Shown one piece after another: positions 41,183 through 50,110 of a stretch of DNA of 64,000 nucleotides. Both the position numbers and the translations under genes were made by a program. The stretch is from positions 1-64,000 of the forward strand of contig DATHMK010000081.1 in the NCBI GenBank assembly GCA_035487155.1, given 5' to 3'. Every line of letters begins with the position of its first letter. The stretch's first letter is position 1. The notes under the pieces are model-generated. The model did no database searches, was not told the DNA's origin, and was given only the letters and a program-made list of their open reading frames with translations. This stretch comes from DAIDKA01 sp035487155. Lineage in GTDB: Bacteria > Pseudomonadota > Gammaproteobacteria > Steroidobacterales > Steroidobacteraceae.

Positions 41183-42295
41183 TTGGGTCGCCTTCTGGAA
41201 CGCTACATTTTGCGGGAAATGATCGCCAGCGCCCTGGCCGTGACCTTGGTGCTGATGCTTATCCTGCTGACCAATGAGGGCGCGCGCGTCCTCAGCCGGG
41301 CCGCCGACAATCAGTATCCACACGACGTCGTGTTTGCACTGATCGGCCTGGGCGCCCTGCAGCACCTGCCCATATTCGTGCCCATCGGCCTGCTGCTGGG
41401 CATGGTCATGGCCTTCGGGCGCCTGTATCACGACAGCGAAATGACCGCCGCTCTGGCCTGTGGCGTGGGCATGGCGCGCATCTATGCCCCGGTGATCGCC
41501 GTGGGGCTGGTGGTCGCGGCCGTTCTGGCATGGCTGTCGCTCGCGGTGGGCCCGGCTTCGATGGCGCGGGTGCTGGCGCTGCGCAGCGCGGCCGCGCATG
41601 CCGGGCAGTTCGCGCCGCTGGCGCCCGGGCGCTTCCGCAGTTTTGGCCGTGGCAGAACCGTGGTTTACGCCCAGGACGCGCTGCCGGACGGCACCCTCGC
41701 CAATGTCTTCATCGAGCGTGACCGCGACGGCCGGGTGGAGGTGACGCTGGCGCGCCGCGCCCGGCACGCGGTCTCCCCGGATGGCCAGAGTTTCACCATT
41801 ACGCTGTACGACGGGGAACGCTATGAGGGGGTGCCCGGCAGCCCCCAGTACCGCATCATCAAGTCATTCGCCACGCTCACGATTCCCGTGCAGATGCCGC
41901 CGTTGCACGATGTGGCGGCGGATCTGGATGCGGCACCCACCCGTGAGCTCATCGGGGCCAGCACCCGGGAGCGTCAGGCGCAGCTGCAATGGCGCATCGC
42001 GCTGCCGGTCATGGGCCTGGTGCTGGCCGTGCTCGCCGTGCCCTTGAGCCACCTGCGGCCGCGGCGCGGCCGCCTGTCGCGGGTGTGGCTGGCGGTGCTG
42101 CTGTTCATTCTGTACTTCAACCTGCTGCAGGTGGGACGCACCGCCATTGAGCACGGCACCCTGCCGGCCGCGGTCGGACTGTGGTGGACGCATGTCGTGG
42201 TCGTGGTCACGGTGCTGCTGATCAGCCGCATGCCGACATGGCTGGCGCAATGGCGCAACCGCACCCCGGCGGACCCGGCGCTGAGTCCGGCATGA
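41183..42295 (+). CDS. lptF: LPS export ABC permease LptF
   Basis: 370 aa from a TTG preceded by GGAAGGG. With LptG and LptB, LptF extracts lipopolysaccharide from the inner membrane and feeds the periplasmic bridge. The N-terminal LLERYILREMIASALAVTLVLML matches the family. Six membrane helices surround a periplasmic beta-jellyroll (residues ~130-260, e.g. GRGRTVVYAQDALPDG). RERQAQLQWRIALPVMGLVLAVLAVPLS is the typical C-terminal helix region. ATGA overlap with lptG. Confidence 0.94.
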   Translation: MGRLLERYILREMIASALAVTLVLMLILLTNEGARVLSRAADNQYPHDVVFALIGLGALQHLPIFVPIGLLLGMVMAFGRLYHDSEMTAALACGVGMARIYAPVIAVGLVVAAVLAWLSLAVGPASMARVLALRSAAAHAGQFAPLAPGRFRSFGRGRTVVYAQDALPDGTLANVFIERDRDGRVEVTLARRARHAVSPDGQSFTITLYDGERYEGVPGSPQYRIIKSFATLTIPVQMPPLHDVAADLDAAPTRELIGASTRERQAQLQWRIALPVMGLVLAVLAVPLSHLRPRRGRLSRVWLAVLLFILYFNLLQVGRTAIEHGTLPAAVGLWWTHVVVVVTVLLISRMPTWLAQWRNRTPADPALSPA

Positions 42296-43356
42296 ACATT
42301 CTCGATCGCTACATCGTCGCTCGGATACTGGCGCTCACGGCACTGGTCATGGCGGTGATCATCGCACTGGCGGTGATGTTCACCTTCATCGCCGAGCAGG
42401 GCGATACCGGAACCGGGCACTACGGCAGCCTGGATGCCTTCTGGTTCTCCCTGCTCAGTGTTCCGCAGCAGGCCTGGGAGCTGCTGCCCATCGGCGCGCT
42501 CATCGGGTCGATGCTGGGCTTGGGCAGTCTCGCCTCGGGCAGTGAGCTGACCGTGGCACGGACGGCGGGGGTTTCAGTGCGGCGGCTGGCGCTGTCGGTG
42601 TTCATCGCCGGTGTCCTGCTGATCGGTGTCGAGCTGCTGCTGGGAGAGCTGCTGGCGCCACCGCTGCAGCAGGTCGCGCGCCAGCAGAAGGCATTTGAGC
42701 GATTTTCGGATGCCAGCTTCGGTGGCGGCTCGGCCTGGGTGCGCGACGGCAATCAGATCCTTGACGTCGAACACTCGCAGGACGGGGAGACCCACGGCGG
42801 CATGCTGATATTCGAGCTGTCCGCCGACCATCACCTGCTGGCGGTGGGGCGCGCGGCGCGCGCCCTGGCGGGTACCGCGCATCACTGGGTGTTGCGCGGC
42901 TACGCCGAATCGCGCTTCGCCAACGGCCAGGTCCTGGCCAGCTCCCAGGGCGTGCGGACGCTCGATTCGAATGTCAGCGGTCAGTTCCTGCACCTGGCCA
43001 TGTCCGAACCCGGTGAGCTGGCCAGCGGCGCGCTGTGGAGTCTGATCGGCTACTACCAGGCCAACTCGCTCGACCCGAAGCCCTATCTGTTCGCATTCTG
43101 GTCGCGCATCGCGCGTACCTGTGCCATCGCCTTCGCGGTGCTGCTGGCGATTCCATTCGTGCTCGGGCCGATGCGCTCTTCGGGCACGGGTGCGCGCCTG
43201 CTTGCCGGGCTGCTGCTGGGCCTGGGTTTCTTCTTCCTGCAGCGCTTCATCGAAACCGGCACCATCGTGTTCGGCCTGAATCCGGTGCTACTGGCGTGGC
43301 TGCCCACCAGCGTCCTGATCGTGGTGACGATGGGCTTGCTGGCGCGCGTGCGCTAG
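42292..43356 (+). CDS. lptG: LPS export ABC permease LptG
   Basis: 354 aa. It is the partner of LptF in the LptB2FG lipopolysaccharide extractor. It begins MNILDRYIVARILALTALVMAV, typical of LptG. LPIGALIGSMLGLGSLASGSELTVARTAG is the coupling-helix region that meets LptB. The periplasmic jellyroll and three C-terminal helices (ending FGLNPVLLAWLPTSVLIVVTMGLL) are complete. It is five bases from the convergent aldehyde dehydrogenase gene. Confidence 0.94.
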   Translation: MNILDRYIVARILALTALVMAVIIALAVMFTFIAEQGDTGTGHYGSLDAFWFSLLSVPQQAWELLPIGALIGSMLGLGSLASGSELTVARTAGVSVRRLALSVFIAGVLLIGVELLLGELLAPPLQQVARQQKAFERFSDASFGGGSAWVRDGNQILDVEHSQDGETHGGMLIFELSADHHLLAVGRAARALAGTAHHWVLRGYAESRFANGQVLASSQGVRTLDSNVSGQFLHLAMSEPGELASGALWSLIGYYQANSLDPKPYLFAFWSRIARTCAIAFAVLLAIPFVLGPMRSSGTGARLLAGLLLGLGFFFLQRFIETGTIVFGLNPVLLAWLPTSVLIVVTMGLLARVR

Positions 43357-43361
43357 GGATC

Positions 43362-44822
43362 TTAGCCCTTGAGCACGCTGATCACGCGCGGCTCCATGTA
43401 GCCTTTCAGGCCCAGCGCCGCATACTGACGGCCGAGGCCGGATTCCTTGGCGCCCCCGAACGGCACCGTCGCCGAGGTCGCCCGATGCTGGTTCACCCAG
43501 GCGGTGCCGACTTCAAGGCGTGCGGCGAGGCGCGCGCCACGCTCCGGATCCGCGCTCCACACCGAACCGGACAGGCCGAAGCGGGTGTCGTTGGCGCGGC
43601 GCAGGGCATCCTCTTCATCCGTGAATTTCAGCACCGGCAGAATGGGTCCGAACTGCTCCTCCTGGACCAGGCGGCTGTGCTCGTCGATATCGGCGACAAT
43701 GGTGGGCGGGAAAAAATAGCCCGGGCCTGCCGGAACCGTACCGCCGGCGAGGATGCGGCCGCCGTGCGCCACGGTGTCGTTGAGAATGCCGACCACCTTG
43801 TCGTACTGCTCGCGATTCTGAATCGGGCCAAGCTGCACGCCGCTCTCAAGGCCGCTGCCGACCCGCGCCTTGGTGGCCTCCTCGGCCAGCGCCGTGCACA
43901 GTTCCGGATAAATGCTCTCATGCGCGTAGATGCGCTTGATGGCCATGCACACCTGACCACTGTTGACGAAGGCGGAGAAGAACAGCTTCGGCGCGATGGC
44001 GCGTGGATCCACATCATCCAGCACGATGGCCGCATCGTTGCCACCCAGCTCCAGGGTCAGGCGCTTGAGGGTGCCGGCGCAGCTGGCCATGACCTTCTTG
44101 CCGGTTGCCACCGAACCGGTGAAGGAGATCTTGTCGATGCCCGGATGCGCGGTCATCCACTCACCCAGTTCATCCCCGCCGGCCACCACGTTCAGGACGC
44201 CCGGCGCAAACACCTCGCGCAGCAGCGCGGCGATCTTCAGCGTGCACAGCGGGGTATAGGGTGAGGGCTTGAGCACCACGGTGTTGCCGGTGTACAGCGC
44301 CGCGACCAGCGGACCTGCCGCCAGGTTGATCGGCGCATTCCAGGGCGTGATGATGCCCACCACGCCCAGCGGAAAGTACTTCAGTTCGATGCGTCGCTGC
44401 GCGCTCTCCTCGAGCAGCTCATCGGCGATGATGATTTGTGCCATGCCGATGGACTGGCTGGCCGCGCGACCGATCTCATCGCGCGATTGGCCGACCGGCT
44501 TGCCCTGTTCCTGCGTCAGAAGCTCGGCCAGGGCACCGGCGTTGTCGGTCAGTATCTGGGCCATGCGCCCGATGGCCGCCCGACGCTCAGCCACGGAGGT
44601 CGCGCGCCAGCTGTCAAAGGCGCGCCGGGCGGCGCCGACCGCCGCATCCAGCTCGGAGCGGTTCACCGACGGCGCCCGGGCAAACGCCAGGCCGGTGGCC
44701 GGATTCAGTACGTCAAACCATTCTTTCCCGGCGACCAATTCGCCATCGATGAGGTTCGCGAAATCGCTGCGCAGCGCGGCCGCGCCGTCGGCGGTGTGGT
44801 TCGGGGTGGGCTCGGCGTTCAT
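43362..44822 (-). CDS. NAD(P)-dependent aldehyde dehydrogenase
   Basis: 486 aa, full-length ALDH superfamily. The catalytic Cys is in NSGQVCMAIKR near 285 and the general-base Glu in LTLELGGND near 251. The coenzyme region reads IITPWNAPINLAAGPLVAAL and SFTGSVATGKKVM, and the C-terminal part contains EEQFGPILPVLKF and PFGGAKESGLGRQYA. The gene is divergent from the ligIABC cluster and ends next to lptG. An aromatic-aldehyde dehydrogenase (for example vanillin-type) feeding protocatechuate is plausible from context, but the substrate cannot be read from sequence. Confidence 0.88.
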   Translation of the reverse strand: MNAEPTPNHTADGAAALRSDFANLIDGELVAGKEWFDVLNPATGLAFARAPSVNRSELDAAVGAARRAFDSWRATSVAERRAAIGRMAQILTDNAGALAELLTQEQGKPVGQSRDEIGRAASQSIGMAQIIIADELLEESAQRRIELKYFPLGVVGIITPWNAPINLAAGPLVAALYTGNTVVLKPSPYTPLCTLKIAALLREVFAPGVLNVVAGGDELGEWMTAHPGIDKISFTGSVATGKKVMASCAGTLKRLTLELGGNDAAIVLDDVDPRAIAPKLFFSAFVNSGQVCMAIKRIYAHESIYPELCTALAEEATKARVGSGLESGVQLGPIQNREQYDKVVGILNDTVAHGGRILAGGTVPAGPGYFFPPTIVADIDEHSRLVQEEQFGPILPVLKFTDEEDALRRANDTRFGLSGSVWSADPERGARLAARLEVGTAWVNQHRATSATVPFGGAKESGLGRQYAALGLKGYMEPRVISVLKG

Positions 44823-44920
44823 TGGGAGCTCTCCGGCGATTGTGTCCGCTGGGCCGCACGGCTACGATACCAAATTACCCGGGGATGGCATCCATGGCGG
44901 TCCCCAGCGAAGCAAACCTG

Positions 44921-45808
44921 ATGATACCAACCTGCAAGGCACCCGATCCCGATACCCACAAGCCCAAGTATCGCCCACCCGCCGGGGCGTGCGATGCGCA
45001 TTGTCATATATTCGGACCGGGCGACAAATACCCCTACGCTGCGGACCGCACCTACACCCCGCCGGATGCGCCGCTGGAGAGGTTCCGGGAGCTGCAGAGC
45101 ATTCTGGGTCTGGAGCGGGCGGTGCTGGTCAATGCCAGCTGTCATGGCAGCGATAACTCCGTCATCGTGGACGCCATCGCGAGCAGCGGCGGTCAGTATC
45201 GCGGCGTCGCCAATGCCGACGACAGTTTCACCGAGCGTGATTTCGACAAGCTGCATGCCGCGGGCGTGCGCGGCGTGCGTTTCAATTTCGTCAAGCACCT
45301 GGGCGGTATGCCCGACATGGGCGAGTTCCATCGCATCATCGCGCGCATCCGTCCGCTGGGCTGGCATGTCGACCTGCATTTCGATGCCGGTGACCTGGTC
45401 GAGCACGCGAACCTGCTGCGCGACATGACGGTGCCCTTCATCATCGATCACATGGGCCGCGCACCGACCAAGGCGGGCCTGGAACAAGAGCCGTTCCGGC
45501 AGCTGCTGGGCGTGCTGAAGAACAACGAACGCTGCTGGGTCAAGATCAGCGGCTCGGAACGCATTTCCAGCAACGGGCCGCCGTTCACGGACGCGGTGCC
45601 GTTCGCACGGGCGCTGATCGAGGCTGCGCCGGATCGCATTCTGTGGGGAACCGACTGGCCGCATCCGAACATCGCCAAGCACATGCCCAATGACGGGGAT
45701 CTGGTGGATCTGATTCCGCTGATGGCGCCCGAGCCGCAGCTGCAGCGCCGGATCCTGGTGGACAATCCGCACCGTCTGTACCAGTTTTCAAGGTTGAAGG
45801 AAGCCTAA
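44921..45808 (+). CDS. ligI: 2-pyrone-4,6-dicarboxylate hydrolase LigI
   Basis: 295 aa, amidohydrolase superfamily. LigI opens the lactone 2-pyrone-4,6-dicarboxylate to 4-oxalomesaconate in the protocatechuate 4,5-cleavage pathway and does not need a metal. Motifs are PPAGACDAHCHIFGPGDKYPY, NASCHGSDNSVI, RGVRFNFVKHLGG, DHMGRAP, and WGTDWPHPNI with the catalytic Asp. Three upstream or internal ATG choices exist; MIPTCKAP is used because it leaves about 20 residues before the first motif, as in known LigI. It is the first gene of ligIABC, overlapping ligA by one base. Confidence 0.92.
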   Translation: MIPTCKAPDPDTHKPKYRPPAGACDAHCHIFGPGDKYPYAADRTYTPPDAPLERFRELQSILGLERAVLVNASCHGSDNSVIVDAIASSGGQYRGVANADDSFTERDFDKLHAAGVRGVRFNFVKHLGGMPDMGEFHRIIARIRPLGWHVDLHFDAGDLVEHANLLRDMTVPFIIDHMGRAPTKAGLEQEPFRQLLGVLKNNERCWVKISGSERISSNGPPFTDAVPFARALIEAAPDRILWGTDWPHPNIAKHMPNDGDLVDLIPLMAPEPQLQRRILVDNPHRLYQFSRLKEA

Positions 45809-46218
45809 TGTCCGACAAGCAACTGTCACCGTACCTCAATGAATTCGAGGACATCCCCGGCACGCTGGTGTTCAACACCTTCCGGTCGCGCCAGGGCTTC
45901 AACCTGAATCAGTTCTGCATGTCGCTGATGAAGCCGGAGAACCGCGAGAAGTTCAAAGCCAATGAGGCCGAGTACCTCAAGCCCTGGAAGCTCACCGCAG
46001 CGCAGGCCACCGCGGTACTGAAGCGTGACTACCTGGCGATGATGCAGAACGGCGGCAACATCTACTTTCTCTCCAAGCTGTTCTCCACCGACGGCTTCCC
46101 GTATCTGGTCGCCGTGGCGACGATGACCGGGATGTCGCAGGAGCAGTATTCCAACATGATGCTCGCGGGTGGTCGCAACCCCAAGGGCGTTCGCAGCAAG
46201 TCCAACCCGGATCTATAG
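45808..46218 (+). CDS. ligA: Protocatechuate 4,5-dioxygenase alpha subunit
   Basis: 136 aa, matching the size of LigA (139 aa in Sphingobium). The alpha subunit caps the active site of the extradiol ring-cleavage enzyme; it is helical and carries no iron ligand. The sequence reads IPGTLVFNTFRSRQGFNLNQFCMSLMKPENRE, then a region with GGNIYFLSKLFSTDG and TGMSQEQYSNMMLAGGRNP (motifs quoted in part: RQGFNLNQFCMSLM). It starts inside the ligI stop (TAATG) and is followed six bases later by ligB. Confidence 0.94.
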   Translation: MSDKQLSPYLNEFEDIPGTLVFNTFRSRQGFNLNQFCMSLMKPENREKFKANEAEYLKPWKLTAAQATAVLKRDYLAMMQNGGNIYFLSKLFSTDGFPYLVAVATMTGMSQEQYSNMMLAGGRNPKGVRSKSNPDL

Positions 46219-46224
46219 ACAAAA

Positions 46225-47079
46225 ATGGCAAGAATCACCGCCGGTGTCACCACCTCCCATGTTCCCGCGATTGCTGCGGCAATTGATCTGGGAAAACAGC
46301 AGCAGCCCTACTGGGCGCCGATTTTCAAGGGTTTCGAGTTCTCGCGTAAATGGATGGCCGAGCACAAGCCGGACGTGGCGATCCTGATCTACAACGATCA
46401 CGCCTCGGCCTTCGATGCGACCATCTTCCCGACCTTCGCCATTGGCTGCGCCGATGAGTTCGAGTCCGCCGATGAAGGCTGGGGACGGCGCCCGGTGCCG
46501 CTGGTCAAGGGCAACTCGGATTTCGCCTGCCATATCGCGCAATCGCTGATCCTGGACGAATTCGACATGACCGTCGTCAACCAGATGGACGTGGATCACG
46601 GCCTCACGGTGCCGTTGAACCTGCTGTTCGGGGACCTGAAACCCGAAGACCAGTGGCCGTGCGAGGTCATCCCGTTTCCCATCAATGTGGTTCAGTATCC
46701 GCCGCCGACCGGCAAGCGCTGCTTCGCCCTGGGGCGCGCGCTGCGCAAGGCGGTGGAATCCTATCCGGAGGACCTCAAGGTGGTGGTATTCGGCACCGGT
46801 GGCATGTCGCACCAGCTTCAGGGCACCCGCGCCGGGCTCATCAACAAGGAATGGGACAAGAAATTCCTGGATGGTCTGACCCAGGACCCGATCGGCCTCA
46901 CCAAGAAAGCGCACCTTGAATACGTGCGCGAGGCGGGATCCGAGGGCATCGAGCTGGTCATGTGGCTGGCCATGCGCGGTGCTCTGAACGATAACGTGAA
47001 AGAGGTCTACCGCTTCTACCACGTGCCGTGCTCCAACACGGCACTGGGACACATCATCCTCGAGAATCAACCATCATGA
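46225..47079 (+). CDS. ligB: Protocatechuate 4,5-dioxygenase beta subunit
   Basis: 284 aa. The catalytic subunit cleaves protocatechuate next to the hydroxyl pair to give 4-carboxy-2-hydroxymuconate-6-semialdehyde. Non-haem Fe(II) ligands are visible as His12 (TTSHVP), His59 (YNDHAS) and a Glu near 240 (SEGIELVMW). The active-site base His is in GTGGMSHQLQG near 190. NQMDVDHGLTVPLNLLFGD is the family signature. It is somewhat shorter than Sphingobium LigB (302 aa). It overlaps ligC by four bases. Confidence 0.95.
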   Translation: MARITAGVTTSHVPAIAAAIDLGKQQQPYWAPIFKGFEFSRKWMAEHKPDVAILIYNDHASAFDATIFPTFAIGCADEFESADEGWGRRPVPLVKGNSDFACHIAQSLILDEFDMTVVNQMDVDHGLTVPLNLLFGDLKPEDQWPCEVIPFPINVVQYPPPTGKRCFALGRALRKAVESYPEDLKVVVFGTGGMSHQLQGTRAGLINKEWDKKFLDGLTQDPIGLTKKAHLEYVREAGSEGIELVMWLAMRGALNDNVKEVYRFYHVPCSNTALGHIILENQPS

Positions 47080-48023
47080 AGATTGTCGTCGGCGGACAGG
47101 GCGCCTTTGGCGTCAAGCATATCGAAGCCATCCAGAAGATCAGCGGTATCACCATCGCCTCGCTGGCCGGCGGCAGTCCGGATTCCACCGCCGAGGTGGC
47201 CCGCAAGTACGGCATACCGCACTGGACCACCAACCTGGCGGAGGCCTTGGTACAGCCCGGCGTGGAAGCGGTGATCCTCGCCACCCCCACCCAGCTGCAT
47301 GCCGCGCAGACCATTCAGTGTCTGCGAGCCGGCAAGCATGTGCAGGTGGAGATCCCCATGGCGGACAACCTGGCGGATGCCGAAGAGGTGCTGGCGGTGC
47401 AGCAGGAGACCGGCCTGATCGCCATGGCCGGCCACACCCGCCGCTTCAATCCCAGCCACCAGTGGATCCACAAGCGCATCCTGGCGGGCGAGCTGAAGGT
47501 GCAGCAGATGGACGTGCAGACGTATTTTTTCCGTCGCACCAACATGAATGCGCTGGGCAAGCCGCGCAGCTGGACCGATCACCTGCTGTGGCATCACGCC
47601 TGCCACACCGTGGACCTGTTCCAGTATCAGACCGGCCAGACCGTGTCGCGCTGCCATGCGCTGCAGGGTCCGCTGCATCCGGACCTGGGCATCGCCATGG
47701 ACATGAGCATCGGATTGAAGGTGCCCTCCGGTGCGCTGTGCACCCTGTCGCTGTCATTCAACAACGATGGTCCGCTGGGCACGTTCTTCCGCTACATCTG
47801 CGACAACGGCACCTACATCGCCCGCTACGATGACCTGCTGGATGGCAACCAGAAGCCCATCGACGTGTCGCGCGTGGACGTTTCGATGAACGGGATTGAG
47901 CTTCAGGACCGCGAGTTCTTCAGTGCCATCCAGGACGGCCGCGAGCCCAACGCCAGTGTGCAGCAGGTCTTGCCGTGCATGCGCACGCTGGATGCACTGG
48001 AGAAGGAACTGCTGAAGGGCTGA
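47076..48023 (+). CDS. ligC: 4-carboxy-2-hydroxymuconate-6-semialdehyde dehydrogenase LigC
   Basis: 315 aa from MKIVVGGQGAFGVKHIEAI. It is a Gfo/Idh/MocA-type NADP-dependent enzyme that oxidises the ring-cleavage product (as hemiacetal) to 2-pyrone-4,6-dicarboxylate, the substrate of LigI. The Rossmann loop GGQGAFG starts the protein. EIPMADNLADAEEVL, GHTRRFNPSHQWIHKRI and LLWHHACHTVDLFQYQTGQ are characteristic of LigC. Start fixed by the ATGA overlap with ligB. It ends six bases from the convergent aldo/keto reductase gene. Confidence 0.93.
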   Translation: MKIVVGGQGAFGVKHIEAIQKISGITIASLAGGSPDSTAEVARKYGIPHWTTNLAEALVQPGVEAVILATPTQLHAAQTIQCLRAGKHVQVEIPMADNLADAEEVLAVQQETGLIAMAGHTRRFNPSHQWIHKRILAGELKVQQMDVQTYFFRRTNMNALGKPRSWTDHLLWHHACHTVDLFQYQTGQTVSRCHALQGPLHPDLGIAMDMSIGLKVPSGALCTLSLSFNNDGPLGTFFRYICDNGTYIARYDDLLDGNQKPIDVSRVDVSMNGIELQDREFFSAIQDGREPNASVQQVLPCMRTLDALEKELLKG

Positions 48024-48029
48024 AGTCTC

Positions 48030-49013
48030 TCAGGCATCCAGCGTCTTCATCATGGGGGCCGGGTGCCGTTCGCCCTGCACCTTCACCCTATCCACCAGCC
48101 GGCGCAGTTCCTGTTCTTCGGCGGCGCTCAGGACCACATCCAGCGCTCCGAGGTTGTCATTCAGGTGGGCGCGCGTCTTCATCCCCGGAATCGGCGTCAC
48201 ATCCGCCCCCTGCGCCAGCACCCAGGCGATCGCCAGCTGCGGCAGCGAACAGCCCTTGCGCTTGGCAATTGCGACCAGGGCGTGCACCAGGTCGTTGTTG
48301 TGCAGGATGTTCTGCTCCTGGAAGCGCGGCTGGTTGCGCCGGTTGTCATCGCTGGGCAGTTCCTGGAGCGAACGAAAATTGCCTGCCAGGTAGCCGCGAC
48401 CCATGGGGCTGTACGCCACCAGGCCCACGCCGAGCTCACGACAGGCAGCCAGGATCCCCTGCTCCGGCTCGCGCGACCACAGTGAGTATTCGTTCTGCAC
48501 GGCGGCGATCGGATGCACGGCATGGGCCCGGCGCAGGGTCTGAACGCTGCATTCGGACAATCCGAGATGGCGGATCTTGCCGGCCTTCACCAGCTGTGAG
48601 AGCGCGCCCACCGACTCCTCGATGGGGGTGTCGCGGTCGATGCGGTGCAGGTAGAAGAGGTCGATGCGGTCGGTACCCAGGCGCGCCAGACTGGACTCCA
48701 CGGCCTGGCGCAGCGAGAGGGGCTGATTGTCGATCACCAGCTGCCCGGAGGCATTGCGGGTGATGCCGTACTTGGTGGCCAGGAACAGCCGCTCGCGGCG
48801 GCCGCGGATGGTGGCGCCGACGAACTTCTCGTTCTCGCCCAGCTGATAGCTGGCCGCGGTGTCCAGGTGCGTGATGCCCTGGTCCAGCCCCGACAGCAGC
48901 GTGGCGCGCGCCTCCTCATCATTGCGCGTGCCATACCAGCCGATCAGTGTCATGCAGCCGAACCCCAGTGCCGACAGCTGCACCCCGGTTGCGCCCAATG
49001 GTCTTTGCTGCAT
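48030..49013 (-). CDS. Aldo/keto reductase
   Basis: 327 aa (alpha/beta)8-barrel NADPH-dependent oxidoreductase of the AKR12/13-like group. It starts MQQRPLGATGVQLSALGFGCM. Catalytic residues fit as Asp in THLDTAASY, Tyr in the same segment, Lys in LATKYG and His in LFYLHRID. PMGRGYLAGNF and TPIPGMKTRAHLNDNL are family features; the last contacts NADPH phosphate. It lies between ligC and ligJ on the opposite strand. A link to aromatic aldehydes is only suggested by position. Confidence 0.88.
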   Translation of the reverse strand: MQQRPLGATGVQLSALGFGCMTLIGWYGTRNDEEARATLLSGLDQGITHLDTAASYQLGENEKFVGATIRGRRERLFLATKYGITRNASGQLVIDNQPLSLRQAVESSLARLGTDRIDLFYLHRIDRDTPIEESVGALSQLVKAGKIRHLGLSECSVQTLRRAHAVHPIAAVQNEYSLWSREPEQGILAACRELGVGLVAYSPMGRGYLAGNFRSLQELPSDDNRRNQPRFQEQNILHNNDLVHALVAIAKRKGCSLPQLAIAWVLAQGADVTPIPGMKTRAHLNDNLGALDVVLSAAEEQELRRLVDRVKVQGERHPAPMMKTLDA

Positions 49014-49033
49014 GCGTGGGTCCCCAGATAATT

Positions 49034-49058
49034 CACGATAAATACATTATTATTTGTG
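49034..49058. promoter_or_regulatory. Imperfect inverted repeat between ligJ and the reductase gene
   Basis: CACGATAAATA and TATTATTTGTG flank a central CAT, with 8 of 11 positions symmetric. The 74-base spacer here is much richer in A and T than its surroundings. It is a candidate operator for the divergent genes; the regulator is unknown. Confidence 0.4.
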
Positions 49059-49087
49059 CCTGTTAAAGCCTTAACCGGTATCCCACC

Positions 49088-50110
49088 ATGATCATCGACT
49101 GTCACGGGCACTACACCACGGCCCCCGCGGATCTGACGACCTTCCGCGAGGCCCAGATTGCGGCGCTCAAGGATCCGGCGCAGACGCCGTCGCGCGCGTC
49201 GCTGCGCATCGGGGATGACCAGATCCGCGACAGCCTGGAGAAGGCCCAGCTGAAACTGCAGCGCGAGCGCGGTTCGGACGTGACAATTTTCTCGCCCCGC
49301 GCCTCCACCATGGCGCACCACATCGGCACCGAGGCGACCAGCCTGGAGTGGTCGCAGATCAACAATGATCTGATCGCCCGGGTCGTGGGCCTGTACCCGA
49401 AGAACTTCGTCGGCGTTTGCATGCTGCCCCAATCCCCGGGCGTCGCGCCGGCCAACAGCGCCCGGGAGCTGGAACGCTGCGTGAAGGAGCTGGGTTTCAT
49501 CGGCGCCAATCTCAACCCGGACCCTTCCGGTGGCCACTGGACCTCACCGCCCCTGACCGACCGGCACTGGTATCCGCTGTACGAGAAGCTGGTCGAACTG
49601 GATGTGCCGGCCATGGTGCATGTGAGCTCCTCCTGCAATGCGAACTTCCACGCCACCGGGGCGCACTACATCAACGCGGATACCACCGCCTTCATGCAGT
49701 TCATCCAGGGGGATCTGTTCAAGGACTTCCCCACCTTGCGCCTGATCATCCCGCATGGCGGCGGCGCCGTGCCTTATCACTGGGGTCGCTACCGCGGCCT
49801 GGCCCAGGACATGAAGCGCCCGCCGCTGGGCGAGCACGTCATGAGGAATGTGTTCTTCGACACCTGTGTCTATCACCAGCCGGGAATCGATCTGCTGCTG
49901 AAGGTGATTCCGGTGGAGAACATCCTGTTCGGATCGGAGATGGTGGGCGCGGTGCGCGGCATCGATCCGACCACCGGCCAGTTCTACGATGACACCAAGC
50001 GCTACATCGATGCCTCGAGCCTGTCGGCGGCGGACAAGACGCGCATCTTCGAGTCCAATGCCTATCGGGTCTATCCGCGACTGAAGGCGCGGCTGGCGGC
50101 CGCTGGATAA
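49088..50110 (+). CDS. ligJ: 4-oxalomesaconate hydratase LigJ
   Basis: 340 aa, amidohydrolase superfamily. LigJ hydrates 4-oxalomesaconate to 4-carboxy-4-hydroxy-2-oxoadipate, the substrate of LigK. Zinc ligands fit as DCHGHY at the N-terminus, HVSSSCN, and IIPHGGGAVPYHWGRYRG. FDTCVYHQPGIDLLLKVIP and LFGSEMVGAVRGIDP are typical of LigJ rather than of the decarboxylase cousins. It is separated from ligIABC by the reductase gene. Its last eight bases overlap the proposed CTG start of the YdjM-like gene. Confidence 0.93.
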   Translation: MIIDCHGHYTTAPADLTTFREAQIAALKDPAQTPSRASLRIGDDQIRDSLEKAQLKLQRERGSDVTIFSPRASTMAHHIGTEATSLEWSQINNDLIARVVGLYPKNFVGVCMLPQSPGVAPANSARELERCVKELGFIGANLNPDPSGGHWTSPPLTDRHWYPLYEKLVELDVPAMVHVSSSCNANFHATGAHYINADTTAFMQFIQGDLFKDFPTLRLIIPHGGGAVPYHWGRYRGLAQDMKRPPLGEHVMRNVFFDTCVYHQPGIDLLLKVIPVENILFGSEMVGAVRGIDPTTGQFYDDTKRYIDASSLSAADKTRIFESNAYRVYPRLKARLAAAG

